14,290 nucleotides of DNA from NCBI GenBank assembly GCA_031281685.1, contig JAITFA010000180.1:1-14290 (forward strand). Direction: 5' to 3'. Below the pieces are notes generated by a model that had not been told where the DNA came from, did no database searches, and was given only the letters and a program-made list of their open reading frames with translations. A program made the position numbers and the translations under genes. Positions 6,921 to 14,134 of the stretch are shown piece after piece; positions within the stretch are counted from its first letter, which is position 1; every line of letters begins with the position of its first letter. This DNA is from Treponema sp. (GTDB lineage: Bacteria; Spirochaetota; Spirochaetia; Treponematales; Breznakiellaceae).

Positions 6921-7030
6921 GCCTGATAGATTTGTACTTAATATCCTTTCCCAGACTTCCGATGTTTGAATAGAACAGAGAATATACATCTATCTGTAAA
7001 GGCGCTGTTTAGTCAAAGGGGATTAAAGTT

Positions 7031-7453
7031 TTGAATATAGATAATAGCTTTTCCAAAACGATTGATTTGGTTCATCGCGCTATGGATGCCCGTTCCATGC
7101 GCCAAGACATTATCGCCAACAACCTTGCCAACGCTGAGGTGCCGGGATTCAAACGTTCCGACCTGAGCTTTGAAAGCGAGCTGAAACGGGCGCTGGAATC
7201 TGGGCAACAAAAGCCTACGCTGGAACTCACGCTTACGAACCCGGGCCATATTGCTAACCGGCAGGAGCGGGACTACCGCGACGTTACGCCGAGGCAGACG
7301 CTGGACTTTACCAGTTCTTCCCAGAACAATGGAAACAATGTGGATATGGAGCAGGAGGTTATGAGTTATGTACAGAACCTGCTGATGTATAGTCTGCTGG
7401 CTCAGGCCGAAACCTTTGAGTTCAGTCAGATCAACACTGTGTTACGAGGTTAA
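7031..7453 (+). CDS. flgB: Flagellar basal-body rod protein FlgB
   Basis: This 140-residue proximal rod subunit joins the MS ring to the drive shaft of the periplasmic flagellum and is exported by the flagellar type III system. The rod-family N-terminal motif is at 25-43 (QDIIANNLANAEVPGFKRS). The C-terminal coiled segment runs from about 103 to 138 (NNVDMEQEVMSYV, then LLAQAETFEFSQINTVL). The region between them is short and variable, as is usual for FlgB. The start is a TTG with AGGGG nine bases upstream; no ATG is available before the conserved region, and the TTG gives the expected family length. It is the first gene of the flagellar operon and is followed by flgC after 6 bases. Confidence 0.95.
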   Translation: MNIDNSFSKTIDLVHRAMDARSMRQDIIANNLANAEVPGFKRSDLSFESELKRALESGQQKPTLELTLTNPGHIANRQERDYRDVTPRQTLDFTSSSQNNGNNVDMEQEVMSYVQNLLMYSLLAQAETFEFSQINTVLRG

Positions 7454-7459
7454 TAAACT

Positions 7460-7921
7460 ATGGGAATCTTAAATTCGATAAGTATCGCGGCTACAGGCAT
7501 GAGCGCCCAGAGGCTTCGTTCAGACGTGATCGCGGACAACATCGCCAATGTCTCAACCACTCGCACGCCGGAAGGCGGTCCATATCGGAGAAGCCGCGTA
7601 GTTCTGGAAACCATAGCCGAGGGACCGTCGTGGAGATCGCCGTTTCTGCCGGATATGCTGGACAGCGGCCCGGGTCAGGGTGTCAGAGTCGTGGGCATAG
7701 AAAAAGACGTTGCCACTGAAAACCGGCTTGTCTATGATCCAACCCATCCAGACGCCATCACTTCCGGTCCGAATGAAGGCTATGTTGAGATGCCTAATGT
7801 GGATATTGTTACTGAAATGACCGACATGATCGCCGCGTCGCGGGCTTATGAAGCCAACGCTTCGATTATTGACGGCGCTAAAACTATGTTCCAGCGTGCG
7901 CTGGACATTGGAGGGAGGTAA
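7460..7921 (+). CDS. flgC: Flagellar basal-body rod protein FlgC
   Basis: This 153-residue proximal rod protein partners FlgB. It shows the N-terminal rod motif at 7-31 (SISIAATGMSAQ, then SDVIADNIANV) and the C-terminal motif at 110-147 (EMPNVDIVTEMTDMIAASRAYEAN begins there). The middle PGQGVRVVGI and YDPTHPDA stretches are typical of FlgC. The ATG is preceded by GAGG overlapping the flgB stop region. The last codons contain AGGGAGG directly before the TAA, which looks like a ribosome site for a closely following gene. Yet the next gene, fliE, begins 268 bases later, after a structured insertion. Confidence 0.96.
   Translation: MGILNSISIAATGMSAQRLRSDVIADNIANVSTTRTPEGGPYRRSRVVLETIAEGPSWRSPFLPDMLDSGPGQGVRVVGIEKDVATENRLVYDPTHPDAITSGPNEGYVEMPNVDIVTEMTDMIAASRAYEANASIIDGAKTMFQRALDIGGR
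7912..7918 (+). promoter_or_regulatory. Orphaned Shine-Dalgarno sequence at the end of flgC
   Basis: AGGGAGG lies immediately before the flgC stop codon, with no start codon 5-12 bases downstream. Other genes in this operon follow each other within a few bases or overlap, so this is plausibly the original fliE ribosome binding site, cut off from fliE by the inserted RNA element. The motif is seen directly; its history is inferred. Confidence 0.5.
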
Positions 7922-8182
7922 GCCGGCGACCCAATCCTGAAGGATTGGGCTTGCCGGAGTGATTCGGTAAGCCCGTGCTGACTACCCTCAGTGAAGCCGT
8001 GAGGCTGAACTACGTTAAGGTGGAATAATCGGCTGACAGCAATGTTAGCCGGACTTATCCCGTGAGGGATAAGAAAAAGCGGACAAATAAGCTATTTTTA
8101 CAAGGAGGTCTGCCGAGCGGCGGACGGCGTTTCAGCCCGTAGGTTTTAGGTCGCAGTCTAAAGACTTGGGTTTCCACGCCGT
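7922..8182 (+). ncRNA. Highly structured non-coding RNA inserted in the flagellar operon, HEARO/OMEGA-RNA-like
   Basis: No plausible gene covers this stretch. Consecutive helices are visible on the + strand. CCGGC/GCCGG (7923-7927/7953-7957) encloses CCCAATCC-TGAA-GGATTGGG (7930-7949). CCTCA/TGAGG is at 7986-7990/8000-8004. A 9-bp stem with one G-U pair has a GCAA tetraloop (8030-8051). CTTATCCC-GTGA-GGGATAAG is at 8054-8073. GTCTGCC-GAGC-GGCGGAC is at 8108-8125. A long arm is built from 8126-8129/8177-8180, 8134-8138/8168-8172 and 8144-8149/8158-8163. Purine-rich single-stranded linkers such as AAAAAGCGGACAAATAAG join the helices. The size, order of hairpins and lack of reading frame resemble HEARO (OMEGA) RNAs of the ISC/IS605-type transposons, often found without their IscB/IsrB gene. 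Structure is confident; the family is inferred and unverified. It has the same orientation as the operon. Confidence 0.65.
8102..8109 (+). promoter_or_regulatory. Strong Shine-Dalgarno-like sequence without an adjacent start codon
   Basis: AAGGAGGT is a full anti-16S match, but ATG, GTG and TTG are absent from the following 5-12 bases. The fliE ATG is 81 bases further on. The hairpin and arm between 8108 and 8180 could fold away the intervening sequence, leaving about 9 bases to the fliE ATG at 8190. Alternatively it is simply a conserved part of the inserted RNA. Confidence 0.35.
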
Positions 8183-8189
8183 GATTTTT

Positions 8190-8549
8190 ATGACACTTTC
8201 TAATCTGGCGGCAAGTTCCAGCCTGCCCATGATGATAAGCGATCCCAGACATATGACGGGGTCCATTCCGAGCGGCGCGAACATCGCTGATTTGACCCAG
8301 CAGATTGGCGCGGAGTCAGTGTTGCAGAGCGACAACTTTGCGGACGCGATGCTTCGAGCGCTGGATAAGGTTTCCGGCGACCAGCAGAAAGCTGAAAGCC
8401 TGATACAGACCGCGATCATTGACCCTGACGCGGTGGATATCCATGACATTACGATTGCTCAAGCCGAGGCGAGCATGTCTCTGAATATTGCGCGAACCGT
8501 GCTTAATCGTTTAGTACAGGACTGGAAGGATATTATCAATACCCGGTAG
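8190..8549 (+). CDS. fliE: Flagellar hook-basal body protein FliE
   Basis: This 119-residue adaptor links the MS ring (FliF) to the rod (FlgB/FlgC) and is needed to open flagellar export. The family C-terminal motif is at 80-118: DAVDIHDITIAQAEASMSLN, then VLNRLVQDWKDIIN. It corresponds to the usual VDIHEVMIAxxKAxLSLxL...vrnkvlxAYqeImr pattern. The ATG at 8190 gives normal family length but has only a poor ribosome site just upstream (GTGATTTTT). In-frame GTG (8181) and TTG (8166) alternatives lie inside the structured RNA. Its start region is therefore the unusual part of this operon. The last 17 bases overlap a candidate internal promoter. Confidence 0.92.
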   Translation: MTLSNLAASSSLPMMISDPRHMTGSIPSGANIADLTQQIGAESVLQSDNFADAMLRALDKVSGDQQKAESLIQTAIIDPDAVDIHDITIAQAEASMSLNIARTVLNRLVQDWKDIINTR

Positions 8550-8561
8550 GCTTGGTATAAT
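8533..8561 (+). promoter_or_regulatory. Candidate internal promoter ahead of fliF
   Basis: TTATCA (8533-8538, four of six matches to TTGACA) is followed after 17 bases by a perfect TATAAT (8556-8561), with a TGN extended -10 (8553-8555). Transcription would start near 8568, ahead of the GGGGAGGGG ribosome site and ATG of fliF. It would supply fliF-fliJ independently of the upstream rod genes and of the structured insertion. Confidence 0.5.
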
Positions 8562-8591
8562 CAAACAAAAAACAAAACCGGGGAGGGGTTT

Positions 8592-10295
8592 ATGGGTGAG
8601 TGGTTTAGGAAGGTTTTAGAGCAGATAAAGAATCTGTGGGGCAAGTGGAGCCTTTTGCAAAAGCTGATTCTGCTGGGCATCTGCGTGGCGGCGATTGCGG
8701 GCGTAGTAGTGCTATTTTCAGTGTCAGCTTCACCTACGATGGTGCCGGTTATCGATACGCCTATCGTTGACCTTGATATGCGGGATCGCATGGTAACGCG
8801 GATCAACGCCGAGGGGGTGCGGGCGAGTATCTCGCCTGCGGGTGTGGTTATGGTAGGCGATGAGGAAACCGCCCGCAGAATGAGGGCGATTCTTATTCGT
8901 GAAGACCTGGTTCCCAACGGCACTGACCCATGGGCTATCTTCGACGTTACGCGCTGGACCATTACCGATATGGAACGGAATGTGAATCTCCAGCGGGCTA
9001 TTACCAGCATGGTTACTGAGCATGTGAAGTCGCTCAATGAAGTTGATGACGTCAATGTTACGATTGCCTTCCCGAAAGACGCGCTGTTTGTCTCTGAACA
9101 GAGTCCTGTTAGCGCGAGTGTTATCATTACCCCGCGACCGGGCAGTGATATTACCGAGAACCCCAAGAAAATTGAGGGCATACAGAAACTACTCAAGTTC
9201 GCCGTGACTGGTCTCAAGGACGAAAACATCGTTATCACGGACCGGAGCGGTATGGTGCTGAACGACTTTGCGGGCATGGCTGATTCCGAGCGGCTGAAGA
9301 CCATTCAGCAGGGCAACAAGCTCATTCAGCAGTTGGAAGCCCAGTACCGCGCAAGGGTGCTTACCGCGTTACAGCAGACCTTTACCGCTGATCGCGTACG
9401 CGACCTTAACCTCAAGATTGATATGGACCTTTCCAAGAAAGTGGTCAACACCGAGGAATTCCTGCCTTTTACCATAAAACCTCGAACCCCGGGTTCTTCC
9501 TATGACGATTCCGAGATAGCTGAATCCGTGATTCGTTCCCAGACCTCGACCAAAACAACCTACACAGGCACAGGCTATACCCCTGAAGGTCCCGCTGGTG
9601 TTGAGGGTCAGACCGCGCCCGCGTACCGTGATATGTCCAACATCTACGGCACGGTAACGCAGGAAAACGTTACTACTAACAATGAGATTAACAAAAGCAT
9701 TACCCAGGAAGAGAAGAGTCCGAGTATCGACCGCATTACGGTTTCGGTAAACATCGACGGAACTTGGGTTGTAAAGAGAGACGAGAAGGGGAAGCCCATT
9801 GTTAGTAACGGCGCAACCGAGCGGGAATACACGCCAATATCAGCGGAAGACCTGCGGTCAACCCAGTCTCTGATACAGAACGCTATTGGCTACAATGCTT
9901 CGCGTGGCGACTCTGTTACGGTAACGAACATTCCTTTTGACCGCACACAGGAATTTGCCGTGGCTGACACCAGCCTTAGCGAGCAACAACGTATTAGATT
10001 GATGCTGCTACTCATTGGCGGCGGCGTGGCGTTCTTAATCCTTGCCTTTATCGCGTTTAAGGCTATATCACGCGAGATCGAGCGGCGCAAACGTCTGGCG
10101 GAAGACGAGCGAGCGCAGCGGGAAGCGGCTATACGGGAAAGCGCGATCATGCAGGCCGAGGAAGAAGGCGCGGCGGTATCTATGTCTGTCGAAGAGCGGA
10201 CGCGGATGGAACTTCAGGAAAGTATCGCCAATATGTCAAAGGATCACCCTGAAGATGTGGCGCAACTCATCAGAACGTGGTTGTTAGAAGAGTAG
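8592..10295 (+). CDS. fliF: Flagellar MS-ring protein FliF
   Basis: This 567-residue inner-membrane protein oligomerises into the MS ring, the base of the flagellar motor and housing of the export gate. Membrane segments lie at about 23-43 and 468-489. Ring-building YscJ/FliF-type domains run from about 48 to 225 (VVMVGDEETARRMRAILIRE at 85-104, then NVNLQRAITSMV at 130-141). A variable low-complexity linker follows at 290-375. A C-terminal cytoplasmic tail (490-567) ends in DHPEDVAQLIRTWLLEE, the FliG-binding motif. The tail contains charged coiled-coil-like sequence rich in Glu and Arg (494-525). The ATG has GGGGAGGGG just upstream. fliG follows after 12 bases, matching the physical FliF-FliG partnership. 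Confidence 0.97.
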   Translation: MGEWFRKVLEQIKNLWGKWSLLQKLILLGICVAAIAGVVVLFSVSASPTMVPVIDTPIVDLDMRDRMVTRINAEGVRASISPAGVVMVGDEETARRMRAILIREDLVPNGTDPWAIFDVTRWTITDMERNVNLQRAITSMVTEHVKSLNEVDDVNVTIAFPKDALFVSEQSPVSASVIITPRPGSDITENPKKIEGIQKLLKFAVTGLKDENIVITDRSGMVLNDFAGMADSERLKTIQQGNKLIQQLEAQYRARVLTALQQTFTADRVRDLNLKIDMDLSKKVVNTEEFLPFTIKPRTPGSSYDDSEIAESVIRSQTSTKTTYTGTGYTPEGPAGVEGQTAPAYRDMSNIYGTVTQENVTTNNEINKSITQEEKSPSIDRITVSVNIDGTWVVKRDEKGKPIVSNGATEREYTPISAEDLRSTQSLIQNAIGYNASRGDSVTVTNIPFDRTQEFAVADTSLSEQQRIRLMLLLIGGGVAFLILAFIAFKAISREIERRKRLAEDERAQREAAIRESAIMQAEEEGAAVSMSVEERTRMELQESIANMSKDHPEDVAQLIRTWLLEE

Positions 10296-10307
10296 GAGGA
10301 GAACAAA

Positions 10308-11345
10308 ATGGCAAAAGCGCAACAAACTGGGGTTAAGAAGAAAGACCCTAGTGATGTCAACGGCAGGCAGAAAGCGGCTGTGTTTCTCGTGTCCATTGGC
10401 TCTGAAATCTCTTCGGAGATTTTTAAGTACCTGCGCGAAGACGAGATTGAGACCCTCACGTTTGAGATAGCTCGTCTTGAAACAGTTGAGCCAGCCCAGA
10501 AGGACGCCATACTCACCGAATTTCAGGAACTCATGCAGGCCAATCAGTTCATCTCCATGGGCGGCATTGACTATGCGCGGGAACTGTTGGAAAAGTCTGT
10601 CGGCAGTCAGAAGGCTGTTGACATCATCAACCGGCTCACCTCCAGCCTACAGGTTCGTCCCTTTGACTTTATCCGCCGTACTGATCCGGCGCACCTCCTG
10701 AACTTTATCCAGCAGGAACATCCCCAGACCATTGCCCTGATTCTTGCCTATCTCGAACCGAACAAAGCGTCGGTCATCATCCAGAATCTGCCCCAGGAGG
10801 TGCAGAGCGATGTTGCGCGTCGTATCGCCACGATGGACCGTACCAGCCCTGAAGTTTTGCGGGAAGTGGAGCGGGTGCTTGAAAAGAAGCTGTCCACCCT
10901 GTCGAGTGAGGATTACACCGCTGCCGGTGGCGTTGAAAGTGTTGTTGAAATCCTCAACATGGTTGATCGCGCCTCTGAGAAGCAGATTATGGAAGTGCTG
11001 GAAGGCGACGATCCTGAACTTGCCGAAGAAATCAAGAAACGTATGTTCGTATTTGAAGACATTGTTATGCTTGACGACAAGTCCATACAGCGCGTACTGC
11101 GCGAAGTTGACAACAATGAACTGTCAAAGGCGCTGAAACCCTGCGATACTGAGGTTCAGGAAAAGGTATTCAAGAACATGAGTAAGCGCGCCGGCAGTAT
11201 GCTCAAGGAAGACATTGAGTTTATGGGGCCGATTCGCATGAAAGACGCTGAAGAAGCCCAGCAGAAGATTGTCGCCATTATCCGGCGACTGGAAGACTCA
11301 GGCGATGTGGTTGTTGCTCGTGCTGGTGAGGACGAACTGATATGA
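10308..11345 (+). CDS. fliG: Flagellar motor switch protein FliG
   Basis: This 345-residue C-ring protein converts stator action to rotation. Visible parts are the N-terminal FliF-binding domain (about 18-115), the middle armadillo domain with EHPQ (137-140), a MFVF hinge (246-249) and the C-terminal torque domain. Relative to the E. coli torque residues Lys264, Arg281, Asp288, Asp289 and Arg297, this protein has Lys277, Arg294, Glu301, Asp302 and Arg310 at identical spacing. Only the conservative Asp-to-Glu change at 301 differs. Spirochaetes typically have two FliG proteins; the copy in the flgB operon is the motor-type FliG2, which this should be. GGAGGAG lies 8 bases upstream of the ATG, and the stop overlaps the fliH start as ATGA. 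Confidence 0.97.
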   Translation: MAKAQQTGVKKKDPSDVNGRQKAAVFLVSIGSEISSEIFKYLREDEIETLTFEIARLETVEPAQKDAILTEFQELMQANQFISMGGIDYARELLEKSVGSQKAVDIINRLTSSLQVRPFDFIRRTDPAHLLNFIQQEHPQTIALILAYLEPNKASVIIQNLPQEVQSDVARRIATMDRTSPEVLREVERVLEKKLSTLSSEDYTAAGGVESVVEILNMVDRASEKQIMEVLEGDDPELAEEIKKRMFVFEDIVMLDDKSIQRVLREVDNNELSKALKPCDTEVQEKVFKNMSKRAGSMLKEDIEFMGPIRMKDAEEAQQKIVAIIRRLEDSGDVVVARAGEDELI

Positions 11346-12298
11346 TAAAAGCAATATTCAGGCCGGAAGAGGTTGCCATCGGTAATCTCAAAGTGTATCT
11401 CGAACCGCCTCCTTCTTTTGCTGATGAAAAGCTCTTTGAAATTAACACAACGGAAGACAGCGCGGAACACGAGGTCTACGAAGGTCCCACGGCAGAAGAT
11501 TTACGGAAGGAAGCTGAACTCTTCAAAAGCCAATGGGGAACGGAACGCGAGGCTATGATTCGGTCCGCTCAAGTGGAAGCTGACGGCATCATCAAAAGCG
11601 CCGAGGAAGCGGCTTTTCAGGAAGTGAAGCGCCGTACCGATGAGGCGCAGGCTTTGAAACAGACGGCGAAGGACGAGGCTGAGAAGATCATCGCCGATGC
11701 CATGCAAAAAGCCAAAGAAGTGCAGGAATCGTCGCAGGTCAGCATCATAAACCGGCAAAAAGAGGCTGAGGAACGCGGTTTTCTTGAGGGCCATGAGGCA
11801 GGTTTTAACGAAGGCAAGGCTGAGGTGGAACGGCTCATTGAGCGTACCCAAGTCGTGCTTGAACGGGCGCAGGACAAACGCGCCGAGATTCTCGCGGAAG
11901 CGGAACGTCAGCTCATCGACCTTGCCTTACTCATATCCCGTAAGGTGGTCAAGATTCTCTCCGAAAACCAGAAGGACGTGCTTATCGCCAATGTGTCTGA
12001 GGCGTTGAAAAAGGTTAAGGCAAAGGGCGAAGTGATTATCCGCGTGAACACGGTGGATATGAAACTTACAACCGAACATACCAGGGAGTTTATCCAGCTT
12101 CTTGAAGGCACAAACACGATTCAGGTGCAGGAAGACACGTCGGTTGACGCTGGCGGATGTATTATTGAGACCGAATTTGGTGAGATTGATGCCCGCATTT
12201 CCAGCCAGATGGCTGAAATGGAAGCCAAGATTCTGGAAATCACCCCGATTGTGGAAAGAACCGGCAATGCAAGGGCCGCTGATGCACACTCTGCTTGA
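11342..12298 (+). CDS. fliH: Flagellar export apparatus protein FliH
   Basis: This 318-residue regulator and stator of the FliI ATPase binds FliI as a dimer and tethers it to the C-ring. A long Glu/Lys/Ala-rich coiled coil spans roughly 50-190. It includes a glycine-zipper run with Gly146, Gly150, Gly154 and Gly158 at exact four-residue spacing, the GxxxG feature of FliH. The C-terminal FliI-binding domain (190-300) has LIDLALLISRKVVK, DTSVDAGGCIIETEFGEIDA and SSQMAEME, typical of FliH/YscL. It is longer than the enterobacterial protein (about 230 residues), mostly through the N-terminal coiled coil. The ATG overlaps the fliG stop by 4 bases, implying translational coupling. Confidence 0.93.
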   Translation: MIKAIFRPEEVAIGNLKVYLEPPPSFADEKLFEINTTEDSAEHEVYEGPTAEDLRKEAELFKSQWGTEREAMIRSAQVEADGIIKSAEEAAFQEVKRRTDEAQALKQTAKDEAEKIIADAMQKAKEVQESSQVSIINRQKEAEERGFLEGHEAGFNEGKAEVERLIERTQVVLERAQDKRAEILAEAERQLIDLALLISRKVVKILSENQKDVLIANVSEALKKVKAKGEVIIRVNTVDMKLTTEHTREFIQLLEGTNTIQVQEDTSVDAGGCIIETEFGEIDARISSQMAEMEAKILEITPIVERTGNARAADAHSA

Positions 12299-13682
12299 TA
12301 AGTATGTTGAAACCATCACCACGGTAGATACCATCAAGTGTGTTGGCTATATCTCTAAAGTTCAAGGACTGCTCATTGAAAGCCGCGGTCCCCAGTCTAT
12401 TATTGGGGAAATCTGCCGTATCGAAGCGCCAAAGGCGCCTTCCCCGATAGTCGCCGAAGTGGTGGGACTGCGGGACGACACGGTTCAGCTTATGGCCTAC
12501 AACGAAACCGACGGCATTGAGGTAGGCAACCGCGTGGTGGCTTCCGGCTCAAGCCTTGAGGTTGCGGTTTCCCGAAAACTGCTTGGCCGCGTATTAAACG
12601 CTTTTGGCAAGCCCATTGATGACAAAGGCCCGATTGACAATGCGGCCTACTATCCGGCAATGGCCAGTGCGCCCGACCCGCTGAAACGAAAGCGAGTAAT
12701 GCGGCGAGTCAGCACCGGGGTTCGCGCCATCGACGGTATGCTAGCCGTGGGCCGGGGACAACGCCTCGGCATCTTTGCTGGTTCCGGCGTGGGCAAGTCA
12801 ACCTTACTGGGCATGATCGCCCGCAATACCAACGCCGATGTAAACGTAGTGGCGCTTATTGGCGAGCGCGGGCGCGAAGTGAATGACTTTATCGAAAATG
12901 ACTTGGGTACAGAGGGACTTGCGCGGAGCGTACTCATCGTCAGCCCGTCCAATTCGCCGCCCCTTTCCCGTCTGCGCGGCGCGTATGTAGCGACAGCGGT
13001 CGCCGAGTACTTCCGCGATCAGGGGCTGGACGTGATGTTGCTGTTTGACTCAGTAACGCGCTTTGCTCGCGCCCAACGTGAAATCGGCCTTGCCATTGGC
13101 GAGCCGCCCGCGACTCGTGGCTATACCCCCAGTATGTTTGACCAGATGCCCAAGCTCCTTGAGCGTTGCGGTACTTCGGAGAAGGGAACCATCACCGGCT
13201 TTTACACGATTCTGGTGGATGGTGATGACATGGACGAACCAGTGGCTGACACCGTGCGCGGCATACTCGACGGCCACATCGTACTGTCGCGTTCTCTTGC
13301 CCAGGCATATCACTATCCGGCCATTGATATACTTGCCAGCATTTCCCGTCTGGCGCCTGTTGTGTCCGGTCCTGTTACCAGCAAGTCCGCTGGCGTGATA
13401 CGGCGGCTCATGGCTGTGTACGCGGAAAATGAAGACCTCATTAACGTTGGCGCGTATCACGCTGGCTCCAATCCGCTGATAGACGAGGCAATTGCCCGGC
13501 ACGGGGACATTGAGCGTTTCCTTGTTCAGGAAGTTGGTGAGTATTCCTCAGTGCGGGAAACCCTGTCGCGTATGGCGGCAATTTCCAACAACGGTGAAAT
13601 ACCAGAAGAAGAAATGAGCAGCCATGACGAGGGACGGCAGGCTCTGCCCCAAGTCGTGCCTGAGGCAGGCATTGCTCCATGA
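12282..13682 (+). CDS. fliI: Flagellar export ATPase FliI
   Basis: This 466-residue F1-beta-like ATPase energises loading of flagellar export substrates at the cytoplasmic face. The Walker A motif is AGSGVGKST (about 166-174). GERGREV is at 194-200, and the Walker B motif VMLLFDSVTR is at 251-260 with Asp256. EPPATRGYTPSMF (274-286) is the FliI/YscN signature. The N-terminal beta-barrel domain starts near 15. I choose the ATG at 12282 because it gives family length and AAGGG lies six bases upstream. The frame is open back to 12102, but that part is fliH sequence read in another frame. It overlaps fliH by 17 bases and fliJ by 4. Confidence 0.97.
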   Translation: MHTLLDKYVETITTVDTIKCVGYISKVQGLLIESRGPQSIIGEICRIEAPKAPSPIVAEVVGLRDDTVQLMAYNETDGIEVGNRVVASGSSLEVAVSRKLLGRVLNAFGKPIDDKGPIDNAAYYPAMASAPDPLKRKRVMRRVSTGVRAIDGMLAVGRGQRLGIFAGSGVGKSTLLGMIARNTNADVNVVALIGERGREVNDFIENDLGTEGLARSVLIVSPSNSPPLSRLRGAYVATAVAEYFRDQGLDVMLLFDSVTRFARAQREIGLAIGEPPATRGYTPSMFDQMPKLLERCGTSEKGTITGFYTILVDGDDMDEPVADTVRGILDGHIVLSRSLAQAYHYPAIDILASISRLAPVVSGPVTSKSAGVIRRLMAVYAENEDLINVGAYHAGSNPLIDEAIARHGDIERFLVQEVGEYSSVRETLSRMAAISNNGEIPEEEMSSHDEGRQALPQVVPEAGIAP

Positions 13683-14134
13683 GGCGATTCAAGTTCACTC
13701 TTGAGAAGGCGCTTAAACTGCGGGAATACCGCGAAAAAGAGACTGAGATTGAACTGGGTCGTGCCGTAGGTGCGCTCACTCGGATTGAGCAGGCAATTGA
13801 CGCCACCATTGAGGAACGAAACGCGGCTGCGGCTGAACGTTTTTCCGCTGGCTTCAGCGTCAGCGACATTCTCGCCTTTGACCATTACCTTCAGCGCCTT
13901 GACGCGACCAAAGCGCGGCTTACGCAGGAGGCGGAAAAAGCCTTGTCGCGGGTTGAGGACGCCCGCGGCGTCTACCTCGAAGCCTCCCGTGATCGCAAGG
14001 TCTTATCCAACGTGAAGGAACGCCGCGAGAAGGAATACCACAAATATATGCTGGCGGAAGAAACCAAAGTCATTGACGACATTGCAAGCGGCGCCAAGTC
14101 CCGCCGTCTGATAAGCGGGGAATATAGCGCATAG
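13679..14134 (+). CDS. fliJ: Flagellar export chaperone FliJ
   Basis: This 151-residue, almost wholly coiled-coil protein would act as the central stalk of the FliI hexamer and help couple ATPase and proton-driven export. The N-terminus FKFTLEKALKLREYREKETE (4-23) matches the FliJ pattern FxFxLexxLxxRexxE. The C-terminal half has KVLSNVKERREKEYHKYM, followed by LAEETKVIDDIA. The ATG overlaps the fliI stop by 4 bases (ATGA). It is the last recognised gene in the window. Position and sequence agree, although FliJ is a weakly conserved family. Confidence 0.9.
   Translation: MRRFKFTLEKALKLREYREKETEIELGRAVGALTRIEQAIDATIEERNAAAAERFSAGFSVSDILAFDHYLQRLDATKARLTQEAEKALSRVEDARGVYLEASRDRKVLSNVKERREKEYHKYMLAEETKVIDDIASGAKSRRLISGEYSA

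Larger units (their letters stand above)
6633..7030. other. Gene-free region between lacI and the flagellar operon
   Basis: These 398 bases carry no convincing gene. They contain a small hairpin (6700-6713), five degenerate 22-bp repeats (6760-6866), a 46-bp copy of part of the permease gene (6875-6920), and the leader of flgB. The flagellar operon promoter should lie here. I see AT-rich hexamers near 6966-6996 (for example TTGAAT and TATACA) but none at acceptable spacing, and no clear sigma-28 motif, so I do not call one. Confidence 0.6.

Noticed and set aside
6759..6925. Open + strand frame of about 55 codons through the repeats
   Set aside because: It has no usable start codon or ribosome site, and the repeat period (21-23) is not a multiple of three, so it is unlikely to be coding.
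6633..7030. Sigma-28-type flagellar promoter before flgB
   Set aside because: TAAAG occurs near 6997 but no matching GCCGATAA-like element follows at the right distance. Spirochaete flgB operons are in any case usually read by the housekeeping sigma factor.
65..8086. The 8-mer GCGGACAA in three non-coding places (65-72, 8079-8086, and 6714-6707 on the - strand)
   Set aside because: The flanking bases do not match each other, and an 8-mer recurring a few times in 14 kb is not clearly beyond chance. I did not treat it as a repeat family.
7922..8182. Group II or group I intron fragment between flgC and fliE
   Set aside because: I found no group II domain V-like hairpin or group I core motifs, and the element lies between genes rather than splitting one.
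12102..12281. 60-codon in-frame extension of fliI upstream of 12282
   Set aside because: It lies wholly inside fliH in another frame and has no family similarity. The ATG at 12282 has a ribosome site and gives normal FliI length.
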